A stretch of DNA of 64,000 bases from Ectobius pallidus. Lineage: Eukaryota > Arthropoda > Insecta > Blattodea > Ectobiidae. Below, piece by piece: positions 33,192 to 42,259 of this stretch; position 1 is the stretch's first letter; the number at the start of each line of letters is the position of its first letter. Made by a program: the position numbers and the translations under genes. The notes beneath the pieces were generated by a model, which was not told the DNA's origin, did no database searches, and saw nothing but the letters and a program-made list of their open reading frames with translations. The stretch spans positions 8,572,366 through 8,636,365 of the forward strand of contig CAXKWD010000011.1 in NCBI GenBank assembly GCA_964059195.1, written 5' to 3'.

Positions 33192-35754
33192 TTATAGGCT
33201 GTTGGCTGCACATACTCGCACCGTTGCTTGCAGCTGATTGGTCGGTCGTTGTATCAGCCGTTTCTGGTTGGCTCCCTCTTTCTATTGTACTAGGATCTTC
33301 AGATTGGCTGCTAGACTGTTGAATGGCATTGATACTGTTTTGTAGTGCCGGATACGACACCTTGTTTAGTTTTAAGCCCTCTTCCTTTCTATTGAAGTTG
33401 TTTTTATGTTTATAGATTTCTATTGCCTCACGTTGTAATCTTGCTTGATAGGATTTTGTAGTTGCCAAGATTTTAGTTTGGTTGAAGCAGATGTGCTCGT
33501 TACCGGAATGTGCATGCTCCGCTACTGCAGATTTCTCGACCTGTCCCAGGCGGCAATATCTCTCGTGTTCTTTCAATCTTATATCTATGCTGCGTTTTGA
33601 CGTACCTACGTATACAGCTCCACAAGAACAAGGTATCCTGTACACACCGGCAGAAGACAGAGGTTTTCTTATGTCTTTGGCAGAACGTAGTGCATCTCTG
33701 AGTTGTAAAGTGGGCTTGAAAACAGTCTTTACTCCATGTCGCGCCAATAGCCGACCAATGCGATCTGTTACATTCTCAACGTAAGGCAAGAATGCAACGC
33801 CCCTCTCTGTCCCACGCTGACTGGAAGCGGAAGGTCTTCCAATTCTTGGCCGCGCAGCTCTTTTAATTTCCTGCGTCGTGTATCCATTAGCCTGAAGTGC
33901 GAGGTTTAAATGTTGCATTTCTTCAGGGAGACGATGCGGTTCACAAATCCGGTTTGCTCTGGTTATAAGAGTTTTCAATACTGCACGTTTTTGGGCCGGG
34001 TGATGATTTGACCTCTTATGTAAATGACGATCAGTGTGTGTAGGTTTTCGGTATACTGTATGGCCTATAGTTCCGTCACTATTCCTATTAACCAAAACAT
34101 CCAGGAATGGAAGTAGTCCATTGTTCTCTTTTTCCATAGTGAATTGGATTCTGGGATGTATACCATTTAGATGGTGCAAAAAATCCGTTAGAGCTTCCTC
34201 TCCATGACCCCAGACGACAAATGTGTCATCAACAAATCTGTACCAGTTGCGAGGTTTTTGATGATAGCTGTTCAATGCTTTGGTTTCAAAGAATTCCATG
34301 TAGAAATTCGCAACAACAGGGCTCAGTGGGCTCCCCATAGCAACACCATTCTTTTGTTCATAGAACCTCTGATCCCATTGAAAGTACGTCGTAGTTAATA
34401 CATGTTGAAATAAATGACATATGTCTTCCGAAAATATCTGTCGTATCTGCTGAATGACATTCTCCACCGGAACCATGGTGAAGAGAGAAACGACATCGAA
34501 GCTTATAAGCAGGTCGTCTGGTTGAAGATGAATGTTTTTTACCTTTTCAATAAAATGAGACGAGTCCTTGATGTACGAGTCAGTATGTCCAATGTGGGGT
34601 TGTAGAAGTCCCGAGAGATATTTGGCCACTGCGTAAGTTGGTGAGCCAATGCTACTGACAATTGGCCGAAGAGGAACACCCTGCTTATGTATCTTGGGCA
34701 ATCCATAAAGTCGAGGAGGCAGAGCCGTAGAAGTTCTGATTCGTTGCTGGTCTTCTTTGGGAATTGTGGACTTCACCAGCAGTTGATCGGTCCTTTTCAG
34801 GACCACACTTGTGGGATCCCGAGGCAATTCATCACAGGTGGCCGGGTCCAGTAGGTCCCGTATTTTCGACTTGTAGTCCACGGTGTTTAAAACGACTGTG
34901 GCGTTTCCTTTGTCAGCAGACAAAATTACTATATCTTTATTATTATTGAGCCTCTTAAGTGCCAATCGTTCTTTCTTGGTAATATTGCTCTTAGGAGATT
35001 TTGCTCGTTCAAGAATTCTAGAAGTATCACGTCGAATAGTCTCTGCAGCAACTTCCGGAAGTTTCTTTATCCCTGCTTCCACGTTAGCAATAATATCTTC
35101 CACTGGGAGGGTGATGGGAGTTATGGCAAAATTCCCACCTTTGGATAGAAGCGAAATCTCTTCCTTTGCCAGCTGAGTATCAGACAAATTTACCACTATG
35201 CGGTCAGTGTCCAAACTTTGTGATGATTCCTTTGCAGAGTTGCAAGCGTCGAATTTTTTCTTGTGACGTTCAGTGGTAGAAAGCATTGTGGAAACCATGG
35301 AGTCATAAGTGATTCTATCCACCAGGTCCCAATCCTTGGAGCTTATTCTTTGGCTAACAGCTAGATGAATAGACATGAGATTTCTGTCATTAAGGGCCAG
35401 TTCCTTTCTTGAATTATGAATGCGCTCCCGTAGAAAGGCTAGTTCTGTTCTGTCGTATATGCGATGTGAGGCTGCGGTTTTGAATATTCTTTTTACTTGA
35501 AGAAAATGTGGAATAATGCCCTTGTCTCTACAGCGTAGTAAAAACGTTAGAGAAGCCAGAAGCCGAGATTTCTTCTTCCGAAGAGACTCCAGTCGTCGTA
35601 TCTGTCTAAAAGTATCCTCCCCGTAGAGGTTAGATATAACATGATGTAGGCTTTCACGGCCGGTGTCCATATTGTTAAAACTTTCCGGGCTCTGTTGCCG
35701 TGGTCCATCGGATTGCTTTCCGGACGTTTCGCCCACAACTGCGGCAGGCATCAT
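33112..35754 (-). CDS. Penelope-like RT + GIY-YIG endonuclease, 880 aa, intact
   Basis: This is the single ORF of a Penelope-like retroelement, which reverse-transcribes its own RNA at a nick made by its endonuclease. Residues 30-190 are a basic, helical N-terminal region. ADKGNATVVLN (280-290) precedes the RT. RT motifs are LYGLPKIHK (349-357), LRPIVSSIGSPTYAVAKYLS (362-381), SFDVVSLFT with catalytic D420, GVAMGSPLSPVVANFYME (470-487), and YRFVDDTFVVW with D509-D510. The C-terminal nuclease begins GVYRIPCSCGAVYVG (703-717) and has R726, H730 and E776, the usual GIY-YIG layout with PLE-type cysteines. The first about 28 residues and the last about 13 are encoded by pseudo-LTR. The first ATG overlaps the ribozyme-like core, so Met29 at about 35670 is an alternative start. 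There are no stops or frameshifts. Compared with the plus copy, a codon (Asp) is missing after NEH at residue 754. Confidence 0.95.
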   Translation of the reverse strand: MMPAAVVGETSGKQSDGPRQQSPESFNNMDTGRESLHHVISNLYGEDTFRQIRRLESLRKKKSRLLASLTFLLRCRDKGIIPHFLQVKRIFKTAASHRIYDRTELAFLRERIHNSRKELALNDRNLMSIHLAVSQRISSKDWDLVDRITYDSMVSTMLSTTERHKKKFDACNSAKESSQSLDTDRIVVNLSDTQLAKEEISLLSKGGNFAITPITLPVEDIIANVEAGIKKLPEVAAETIRRDTSRILERAKSPKSNITKKERLALKRLNNNKDIVILSADKGNATVVLNTVDYKSKIRDLLDPATCDELPRDPTSVVLKRTDQLLVKSTIPKEDQQRIRTSTALPPRLYGLPKIHKQGVPLRPIVSSIGSPTYAVAKYLSGLLQPHIGHTDSYIKDSSHFIEKVKNIHLQPDDLLISFDVVSLFTMVPVENVIQQIRQIFSEDICHLFQHVLTTTYFQWDQRFYEQKNGVAMGSPLSPVVANFYMEFFETKALNSYHQKPRNWYRFVDDTFVVWGHGEEALTDFLHHLNGIHPRIQFTMEKENNGLLPFLDVLVNRNSDGTIGHTVYRKPTHTDRHLHKRSNHHPAQKRAVLKTLITRANRICEPHRLPEEMQHLNLALQANGYTTQEIKRAARPRIGRPSASSQRGTERGVAFLPYVENVTDRIGRLLARHGVKTVFKPTLQLRDALRSAKDIRKPLSSAGVYRIPCSCGAVYVGTSKRSIDIRLKEHERYCRLGQVEKSAVAEHAHSGNEHICFNQTKILATTKSYQARLQREAIEIYKHKNNFNRKEEGLKLNKVSYPALQNSINAIQQSSSQSEDPSTIERGSQPETADTTTDQSAASNGASMCSQQPINTRRNPAAISVDSKTSPRKLRSRTHR
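35638..35671 (-). repeat. 34-bp Penelope extension, internal copy
   Basis: Same sequence, inverted, as 37996-38029 (accggccgtgaaagcctaca). It lies between the 5' pseudo-LTR and the ORF body. Confidence 0.8.
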
Positions 35755-35833
35755 CAGCGGTGAGTTCTGCTTCGGAGTTTCCTCGGCGAGGTCTTGCTGT
35801 CGACTGATATAGCAGCTGGATTTCGGCGCGTAT
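35672..35833 (-). repeat. Pseudo-LTR of minus copy, 5' side (internal)
   Basis: Identical by eye to 33030-33191. On the minus strand the core CTGATGA is at 35757-35751 and GAAA at 35730-35727. The 34-base extension follows it (to 35638) and is translated as part of the ORF. It abuts the truncated plus copy at 35834. Confidence 0.9.
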
Positions 35834-37911
35834 TGTCTGATACTCAGCTGGCAAAGGAAGAGATTTCGCTTCTATCCAAAGGTGGGAATTTTGCCATAAC
35901 TCCCATCACCCTCCCAGTGGAAGATATTATTGCTAACGTGGAAGCAGGGATAAAGAAACTTCCGGAAGTTGCTGCAGAGACTATTCGACGTGATACTTCT
36001 AGAATTCTTGAACGAGCAAAATCTCCTAAGAGCAATATTACCAAGAAAGAACGATTGGCACTTAAGAGGCTCAATAATAATAAAGATATAGTAATTTTGT
36101 CTGCTGACAAAGGAAACGCCACAGTCGTTTTAAACACCGTGGACTACAAGTCGAAAATACGGGACCTACTGGACCCGGCCACCTGTGATGAATTGCCTCG
36201 GGATCCCACAAGTGTGGTCCTGAAAAGGACCGATCAACTGCTGGTGAAGTCCACAATTCCCAAAGAAGACCAGCAACGAATCAGAACTTCTACGGCTCTG
36301 CCTCCTCGACTTTATGGATTGCCCAAGATACATAAGCAGGGTGTTCCTCTTCGGCCAATTGTCAGTAGCATTGGCTCACCAACTTACGCAGTGGCCAAAT
36401 ATCTCTCGGGACTTCTACAACCCCACATTGGACATACTGACTCGTACATCAAGGACTCGTCTCATTTTATTGAAAAGGTAAAAAACATTCATCTTCAACC
36501 AGACGACCTGCTTATAAGCTTCGATGTCGTTTCTCTCTTCACCATGGTTCCGGTGGAGGATGTCATTCAGCAGATACGACAGATATTTTCGGAAGACATA
36601 TGTCATTTATTTCAACATGTATTAACTACGACGTACTTTCAATGGGATCAGAGGTTCTATGAACAAAAGAATGGTGTTGCTATGGGGAGCCCACTGAGCC
36701 CTGTTGTTGCGAATTTCTACATGGAATTCTTTGAAACCAAAGCATTGAACAGCTATCATCAAAAACCTCGCAACTGGTACAGATTTGTTGATGACACATT
36801 TGTCGTCTGGGGTCATGGAGAGGAAGCTCTAATGGATTTTTTGCACCATCTAAATGGTATACATCCCAGAATCCAATTCACTATGGAAAAAGAGAACAAT
36901 AGACTACTTCCATTCCTGGATGTTTTGGTTAATAGGAATAGTGACGGAACTATAGGCCATACAGTATACCGAAAACCTACACACACTGATCGTCATTTAC
37001 ATAAGAGGTCAAATCATCACCCGGCCCAAAAACGTGCAGTATTGAAAACTCTTATAACCAGAGCAAACCGGATTTGTGAACCGCATCGTCTCCCTGAAGA
37101 AATGCAACATTTAAACCTCGCACTTCAGGCTAATGGATACACGACGCAGGAAATTAAAAGAGCTGCGCGGCCAAGAATTGGAAGACCTTCCGCTTCCAGT
37201 CAGCGTGGGACAGAGAGGGGCGTTGCATTCTTGCCTTACGTTGAGAATGTAACAGATCGCGTTGGTCGGCTATTGGCGCGACATGGAGTAAAGACTGTTT
37301 TCAAGCCCACTTTACAACTCAGAGATGCACTACGTTCTGCCAAAGACATCAGAAAACCTCTGTCTTCTGCCGGTGTGTACAGGATACCTTGTTCTTGTGG
37401 AGCTGTATACGTAGGTACGTCAAAACGCAGCATAGATATAAGATTGAAAGAACACGAGAGATATTGCCGCCTGGGACAGGTCGAGAAATCTGCAGTAGCG
37501 GAGCATGCACATTCCGGTAACGAGCACGACATCTGCTTCAACCAAACTAAAATCTTGGAAACTACAAAAACCTATCAAGCAAGATTACAACGTGAGGCAA
37601 TAGAAATCTATAAACATAAAAACAACTTCAATAGAAAGGAAGAGGGCTTAAAACTAAACAAGGTGTGGTATCCGGCACTACAAAACAGTATCAATGCCAT
37701 TCAACAGTCTAGCAGCCAATCTGAAGATCCTAGTACAATAGAAAGAGGGAGCCAACCAGAAACGGCTGATACAACGACCGACCAATCAGCTGCAAGCAAC
37801 GGTGCGAGTATGTGCAGCCAACAGCCTATAAATACGCGCCGAAATCCAGCTGCTATATCAGTCGACAGCAAGACCTCGCCGAGGAAACTCCGAAGCAGAA
37901 CTCACCGCTGA
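35794..37911 (+). CDS. Penelope-like RT + GIY-YIG ORF, 5'-truncated copy, 705 codons
   Basis: This is the same protein as the minus-strand copy from residue 190 onward: LSDTQLAKEEISLLSKGGNF through RT (GVAMGSPLSPVVANFYME, YRFVDDTFVVW) to the nuclease (GVYRIPCSCGAVYVG) and the same pseudo-LTR-encoded end SPRKLRSRTHR. The first 13 residues, MLSTDIAAGFRRV, are not Penelope protein. They are read from the antisense of the neighbouring pseudo-LTR. The N-terminal 190 residues are missing, while all RT and nuclease motifs are present. Differences from the minus copy are N432D, T523M, G546R, I666V, A764E, S768T and S800W, plus an extra Asp after NEH. Its TGA stop (37909-37911) lies in the hammerhead-like core. 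The copy is probably not expressed as a functional protein, since no promoter is retained. Confidence 0.93.
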   Translation: MLSTDIAAGFRRVLSDTQLAKEEISLLSKGGNFAITPITLPVEDIIANVEAGIKKLPEVAAETIRRDTSRILERAKSPKSNITKKERLALKRLNNNKDIVILSADKGNATVVLNTVDYKSKIRDLLDPATCDELPRDPTSVVLKRTDQLLVKSTIPKEDQQRIRTSTALPPRLYGLPKIHKQGVPLRPIVSSIGSPTYAVAKYLSGLLQPHIGHTDSYIKDSSHFIEKVKNIHLQPDDLLISFDVVSLFTMVPVEDVIQQIRQIFSEDICHLFQHVLTTTYFQWDQRFYEQKNGVAMGSPLSPVVANFYMEFFETKALNSYHQKPRNWYRFVDDTFVVWGHGEEALMDFLHHLNGIHPRIQFTMEKENNRLLPFLDVLVNRNSDGTIGHTVYRKPTHTDRHLHKRSNHHPAQKRAVLKTLITRANRICEPHRLPEEMQHLNLALQANGYTTQEIKRAARPRIGRPSASSQRGTERGVAFLPYVENVTDRVGRLLARHGVKTVFKPTLQLRDALRSAKDIRKPLSSAGVYRIPCSCGAVYVGTSKRSIDIRLKEHERYCRLGQVEKSAVAEHAHSGNEHDICFNQTKILETTKTYQARLQREAIEIYKHKNNFNRKEEGLKLNKVWYPALQNSINAIQQSSSQSEDPSTIERGSQPETADTTTDQSAASNGASMCSQQPINTRRNPAAISVDSKTSPRKLRSRTHR

Positions 37912-37995
37912 TGATGCCTGCCGCAGTTGTGGGCGAAACGTCCGGAAAGCAATCCGATGGACCACGGCAACAGAGCCCGGAAAGTTTTAACAATA
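37832..37995 (+). repeat. Pseudo-LTR of plus copy, 3' side
   Basis: Inverted copy of 33030-33191 at the right end of the composite. It overlaps the ORF end by about 80 bases. Confidence 0.9.
37900..37975 (+). ncRNA. Hammerhead-ribozyme-like motif in pseudo-LTR
   Basis: CTGATGA (37908-37914) is followed by a 6-bp stem (gcctgc 37916-37921 with gtgggc 37929-37934, two G-T pairs), a 7-base loop and GAAA (37935-37938). This is the catalytic core order of hammerhead ribozymes. Hammerhead motifs are established in Penelope-like elements. The following gtcc/ggac pairing (37940-37943 with about 37959-37962) could give a short stem III, but I cannot place the cleavage triplet and stem I with confidence. 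The same motif occurs in the pseudo-LTRs at 33085-33115 and 35727-35757 (minus strand). Confidence 0.6.
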
Positions 37996-38029
37996 TGGAC
38001 ACCGGCCGTGAAAGCCTACATCATGTTAT
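37996..38029 (+). repeat. 34-bp terminal extension of the Penelope composite
   Basis: tggacaccggccgtgaaagc and the next 14 bases follow the pseudo-LTR at this end only, directly before the target duplication. A short extension on one end is a described trait of Penelope. Confidence 0.8.
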
Positions 38030-38041
38030 ATTCATTGCATA
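38030..38041. repeat. 12-bp target-site duplication, right
   Basis: attcattgcata, identical to 33018-33029. Confidence 0.9.
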
Positions 38042-39395
38042 ATTTCACCGTAATAATTCATCGTAACTGTCATCACATCTTCTTAAAGCTCTTGGCCGTT
38101 CACTCATTGTTATTAAATAATTGTAAACTGAAAAAAACTTACGTAACGTCTCACAGACCGCTAGAAACATAAAATGCTTTCTAGCATGGCTGCACTAACG
38201 CTGATGGGTAGGTGACACAAATGAGTTTAAAAGGAAACATAGTCCAAATAACCCAATTGTGAAGATATCCAGCCAGTAGCAACGGTTTATGTTTATACTG
38301 CGGTCACCCAGGCCTCACGCCCATGTTTAAGGGTTAAATCCGTTCTTGTACAGGAGCTCTAAAAAACTATATAAGTTGCCATGTGTTGCAGGTAGTCCAG
38401 GTAGTGCAGGTATTCAACACTGATAATAAAGTATGTTATAAGTGCATTTGAGTACCGTATTCTTAAATAACTGAGGGTGTTAACGAATAACAACGAAATA
38501 TTTTACTTTTATATAGAGGGAACATAGACAAGCAACTTTTATTAGAAGATTTTTGCTGTATGGATTCAATTTTTTCTGTTACAGCATAAAATCTCCCAGT
38601 GCATGGCTGCTACTGACTTCTAACATTTGAAAAAAAAAAGCAAAACAAAGAAACTTTGTTGTTAAGACTGTAGTTATGAAAAAAGAACTAAAATGCAGTG
38701 GCGGCCAGACATCTGATTAGTCTCTAAATTTTTGCATATTATGAAATCTCTAAATTATGATATAACTGTTAATGAATGATTAAGACTCAGGTTTTTATCG
38801 ATCACTAAGAAGGCATGAAGTCAATTTAATGAAGATTTTAACCCTATTTCCCTCGTTATTGACTTATGAGCACCAAATTGTAATGATTTTAATGCCCTGT
38901 AGCATACACATTTTACATCATAGAGCAAAAATTCCTAATGAAAGTTGCTTGTCTATGTCCCATCTATACACAGGTAAAATATTTCGGTATTATTCATTAG
39001 CACTCTGTATATGAGATAATGAAATTTGTGCTCCTAGGCAGTTTTAATTTTAGGCACCAACTTATTATAATTTCTATTCGTATTTACTAAGTACTTGTGT
39101 TACGTATACTATCTTGCACCTGGCCTTACATTTTATCCGATGCAATTTACATATGAATATGATTCGGTACTAAAAGTTATATTGTGCGGTAATATGGATA
39201 GCTGTTTATAATGTGTAAGGGCTATGTTAAAAAAGTTTAACAAACGATATGTTAACTAGAAACGTATATACCTCGATATGATGTAAACAATGATTATTAT
39301 TATTATGACTTACAACACGAACTCTAGATAGTTCACGGCGCTCGTGCGAAATTCTGTTAACACGTTACAATCCTGCAGTGCTCTTAGCTCTGAGA
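38030..39395 (+). repeat. Dispersed repeat, copy B, right part
   Basis: 38041-38110 continues copy A at 30838-30912 (aatttcaccgtaataattca, cttcttaaagctcttggccg), and 39280-39395 matches 32037-32155 (gtaaacaatgattattatta, cgctcgtgcgaaattctgtt). The middle does not align with copy A by eye. Its frames (38829-39014 and others) have no domain. Confidence 0.65.
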
Positions 39396-39409
39396 TAAAA
39401 GGTGAACTT

Positions 39410-39680
39410 TTCGTCCTAGAGCAGGCTTGGCAAGCAATGCACTGAGAGTGAGAAGTGCCCTACCCCTACACTCGCCCCGTCCCTATTCCTTCTACGTGAG
39501 AGGTAGGCAGACTCGTGACGCATGCTACAGTGGCGGTACCTCGGATATTGGATGAGAGATCTTTTAAGTAATAAAATTAATATTTCTTGAACTGCTGAAG
39601 AGTTGGCTAGGATGTCACAAAGAAAGGTACAACTAGGGACAACTAGGTACCATGGGGAAAGATGCAATGGCAACGTTGAA
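39410..39680 (+). mobile_element. hAT-like terminus
   Basis: ctagagcaggcttggcaagc and gagtgagaagtgccctaccc parallel the inverted terminus at 42.18-42.26 kb, which belongs to the hAT transposase remnant, and 30.17 kb. No opposite end was identified. The minus frame 39416-39673 is incidental. Confidence 0.5.
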
Positions 39681-40730
39681 GCACAGTTCTAATATTCTAA
39701 CCAAGCCTTGAGCTTAGAAAAGCAGATCTAAATAATTAACATTATTTATTAATTAGTTCTACTTATTTCCCTTACGTTACTAGTGGCATTTAAGTGATTT
39801 CTACGCCGTAATTCTCAAAATAAACGCCACAATTTAGCTGAATAGTGTAGTGAAATTATTTAAACACACATTATTACATACTGGCGTATTCTTAATGACA
39901 CTGTGTTAATTTAGACAGTTGGCATCCTTTTAGTCTCTTTGCAGATATTATCTTTTTTTAATATCCGACTGCAAACTCGATGAACTTAAACATATAACAC
40001 ATCGTAGATATTCATCAGAAATGTGACTGCCCAGCAAGCTCTTGATCAAGGTCAATAGGCTGAGAAGTTGTTCAAATTGACAAATTGATAAGTAGTACCA
40101 AACATGGCCAATAATTTACTTGCAAAAAGGCGCAGCTTGGGAAATGTTTTCGGCAGTGAAGTGTACAAATCCAAACCAAGTTTTCCTGAACTGCGCAATG
40201 GTGTGCTGCTTGAAGCCGATAATTGATATGGGTTTTTATCTATATAATATCAATACATTTATAAGAAATATACTTAAAATTATTCTAATCAGTATAAGGA
40301 TACTTGAAGTAGAAAAATAATTGCTAAGCTTGCAAACCGGGCGTCACCAGTCTGAGCCCATTTGCGAACAATACTGTCGTGCTGGTGTACAGGTTCTTGG
40401 GGTAAGAATAGCTATTGTAAAAACCATTCAAATCCTAAGAGAGAAGCTGGCACCAGTAATAAAACTTATTGAAAATGGTTATTAAGAAAGATGGAACAGG
40501 ACGTAGATTGCAAAATAAAGACATAAATCTTGCAAATGTATGAAAAGAGAGCTTTAGAAAAACATTTGCCGTTATACGGATATCAGAAAGTTACTAACAA
40601 TAAGAAGTGTTAAAATTTTGTATTTGTAAGGAAAGCGAGGGTGACGGACTGGAAGCATTTAGGTTTTAAGGAATTGTATGAATTGCAGGGTTATATATTA
40701 TAAGCAATAAAACTGTAAAGTGAAGAAGGC
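39681..40730. other. Non-coding DNA, no feature recognised
   Basis: No domain-bearing frame. The plus frame 40120-40320 lacks a recognisable motif. Confidence 0.4.
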
Positions 40731-40734
40731 CGGT

Positions 40735-41306
40735 GTGATTAAAGAACCGTGCCGACTATTTATGCACATATCAGCGATTGGCTGAAGGGTAGTTATGACC
40801 AAACCAATATGTACTTGTAACGTCATAACCAGAAATTTTCAGCCAACTAGAAGTAAAGTTAGGGGAGGTGCTTACCTCGAAAATTCAGTCAAGACCGAAT
40901 TTTCGAGCGAGCATATACTTCACTTATTCGTCATGTCTTAAAGGAGTCGGTGTGCAACAGGGTAAATTTAGTAAAAGGTGAAAGGTGTTAAAGTTTTGGA
41001 TAGTTAAAGTGACATCATGTCACTATTTAGTGTATCAAAGTGTTTGTGTGTATAGGCCTAACTGGTAAAATTGGTTGTACTATGTGTACTTTTCTTGTGG
41101 GAACGCAGAAGTTCGAAATAAAACCAACATCAAAATTATTCAATGTGTGATTTCAACAAATTAGCCTTCACGTTTCCTCGACTCGTCGCCCTGAACAAGA
41201 AGATCAAGCTCGTAACCACTGAAGAAAGCCGAGGTAAGGGGGAAAGAAGAAATAACACCATTTCGTAAGTACATACAGGTAAATAAAAGCACCTGTAATG
41301 ACTTAC
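40735..41306 (+). mobile_element. Possible retroviral-type LTR (5' or solo)
   Basis: The region runs from a tgtgattaaagaacc-like start to gtaatgacttacg. It is directly followed by tggcgcccaacacc at 41309-41322, which looks like a primer-binding site complementary to a tRNA 3' end. An AATAAA lies at 41119. A perfect 11-bp hairpin (ctcgaaaattc/gaattttcgag, 40878-40909) is in the upstream part. No gag-pol frame follows and no second LTR was found, so this is a candidate only. Confidence 0.4.
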
Positions 41307-41419
41307 GTGGCGCCCAACACCAAAAGAAACACCCAGCCTTAAAACCCCTACATGCTTTCAAGGTTAATTGATTCCAATTACAGTTCGTCATGGCCCACCA
41401 AAGGATCATAATGTAAATG

Positions 41420-42256
41420 GATTTTCGAAAAGCCTGCAGTCATTACCTAACGCTTGCACGACTACAAATTTATCTGAGAATGCTCCCGATAGCTCTTGTA
41501 ATAGTGCCATACATTTTTCTTTCATATGAAGCAATTTATCTTTCATAACCGATTTTAAGGATAGAGGAATATCCATTTTTACAAAGGAATTTTCGCAGTC
41601 TCACTATTAGACCCATTTCTGTTCCCACCATTGCTGTAGCCCCATCTGTAGCTACGCAGACCAACTTGTCCCATTCAAGCTTAAACTTTCACGCTATCAT
41701 CACTGCCTCAAAAATATCTTCACCGCGTGCGTGATCTTTCCTTGAATAAATGTCCAGCAGCTCCTCGATCACAGCTAATTCTGTATCTACACATCTTATA
41801 AACATAGCAAGTTGAGCAGTATCTTTTTTTCAGTAGTCTCGTCCATGGGAAGGTAAAATGAACAATGTCTATTAACCGTTTCTCCAAACTTTTGCCAGAT
41901 CAACAATTCTGTTGGTAATTGAACCTCGCCTTAGGTTCCAACATGAGCCGAATTGAAATTCCTCCTGATGGTAAAGCTTGTAATGTAGTCAATAATAGTA
42001 GGACATATCAAACCCAGTGCTTTATCATCTTGAAGGAAAAAAATATACTTGTTCTCCCAGTCCCGATTAGATACTCTTCGTTCACTCATGTTGCACACAA
42101 GCCAACACTGAACAGGATTACTGCCACGCGACAAGTCTCTGAGTCAACCGGTTTAGTTGTCATTACCTCGCTGCTGAAATAGAGTAGTGGGGACGAGAGG
42201 GAGGGTAACTTCGCGCCTTCAGTGCCTTCGTTCCCGACCCTGTCCTAGAGGTTGCT
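41420..42256 (-). pseudogene. hAT transposase pseudogene (BED/ZBED-like)
   Basis: On the minus strand, the N-terminal part at about 42085-41940 reads DWENKYIFFLQDDKALGLIC then IRRNFNSAH. This is a C2H2/BED-like finger in which the second cysteine is worn. After a jump, LPMDETTEKKDTAQLAMFIR (about 41860-41800) gives the first catalytic aspartate region (usual form ALDESTDVxDTAQL). EELLDIYSRKDHARGEDIFE then KLVCVATDGATAMVG (about 41680-41635) is the second. The segment between the finger and the catalytic domain, and the C-terminal dimerisation region, are missing. A terminal-repeat-like segment, cagggtcgggaacgaaggca, lies at its 5' side (about 42246-42227) and is related to 39.41 kb. Confidence 0.8.
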
Positions 42257-42259
42257 AGT

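Larger units (their letters stand above)
33030..38029. mobile_element. Composite Penelope-like element: two copies head to head
   Basis: The 5,000-bp insertion contains a minus-strand full-length ORF copy (33030-35833) and a plus-strand copy truncated at its 5' end (35834-38029). The junction at 35833/35834 joins the upstream pseudo-LTR of the minus copy directly to codon about 190 of the plus copy. Both copies run outward, so the outer ends are inverted pseudo-LTRs. A single 12-bp duplication flanks the whole. Inverted or tandem partial copies placed upstream of a full one are a known habit of Penelope elements. The two copies differ by only seven residues and one codon over about 690 codons, which indicates recent origin. 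Confidence 0.93.

Noticed and set aside
33482..34949. Several plus-strand frames inside the Penelope element (and minus-strand ones at 35844-37541)
   Set aside because: They are antisense shadows of the RT/GIY-YIG ORF and appear identically in both copies.
35794..35832. Thirteen-residue N-terminus of the plus-strand Penelope frame as a real protein start
   Set aside because: These codons are the antisense of the neighbouring pseudo-LTR and have no counterpart in the full-length protein.
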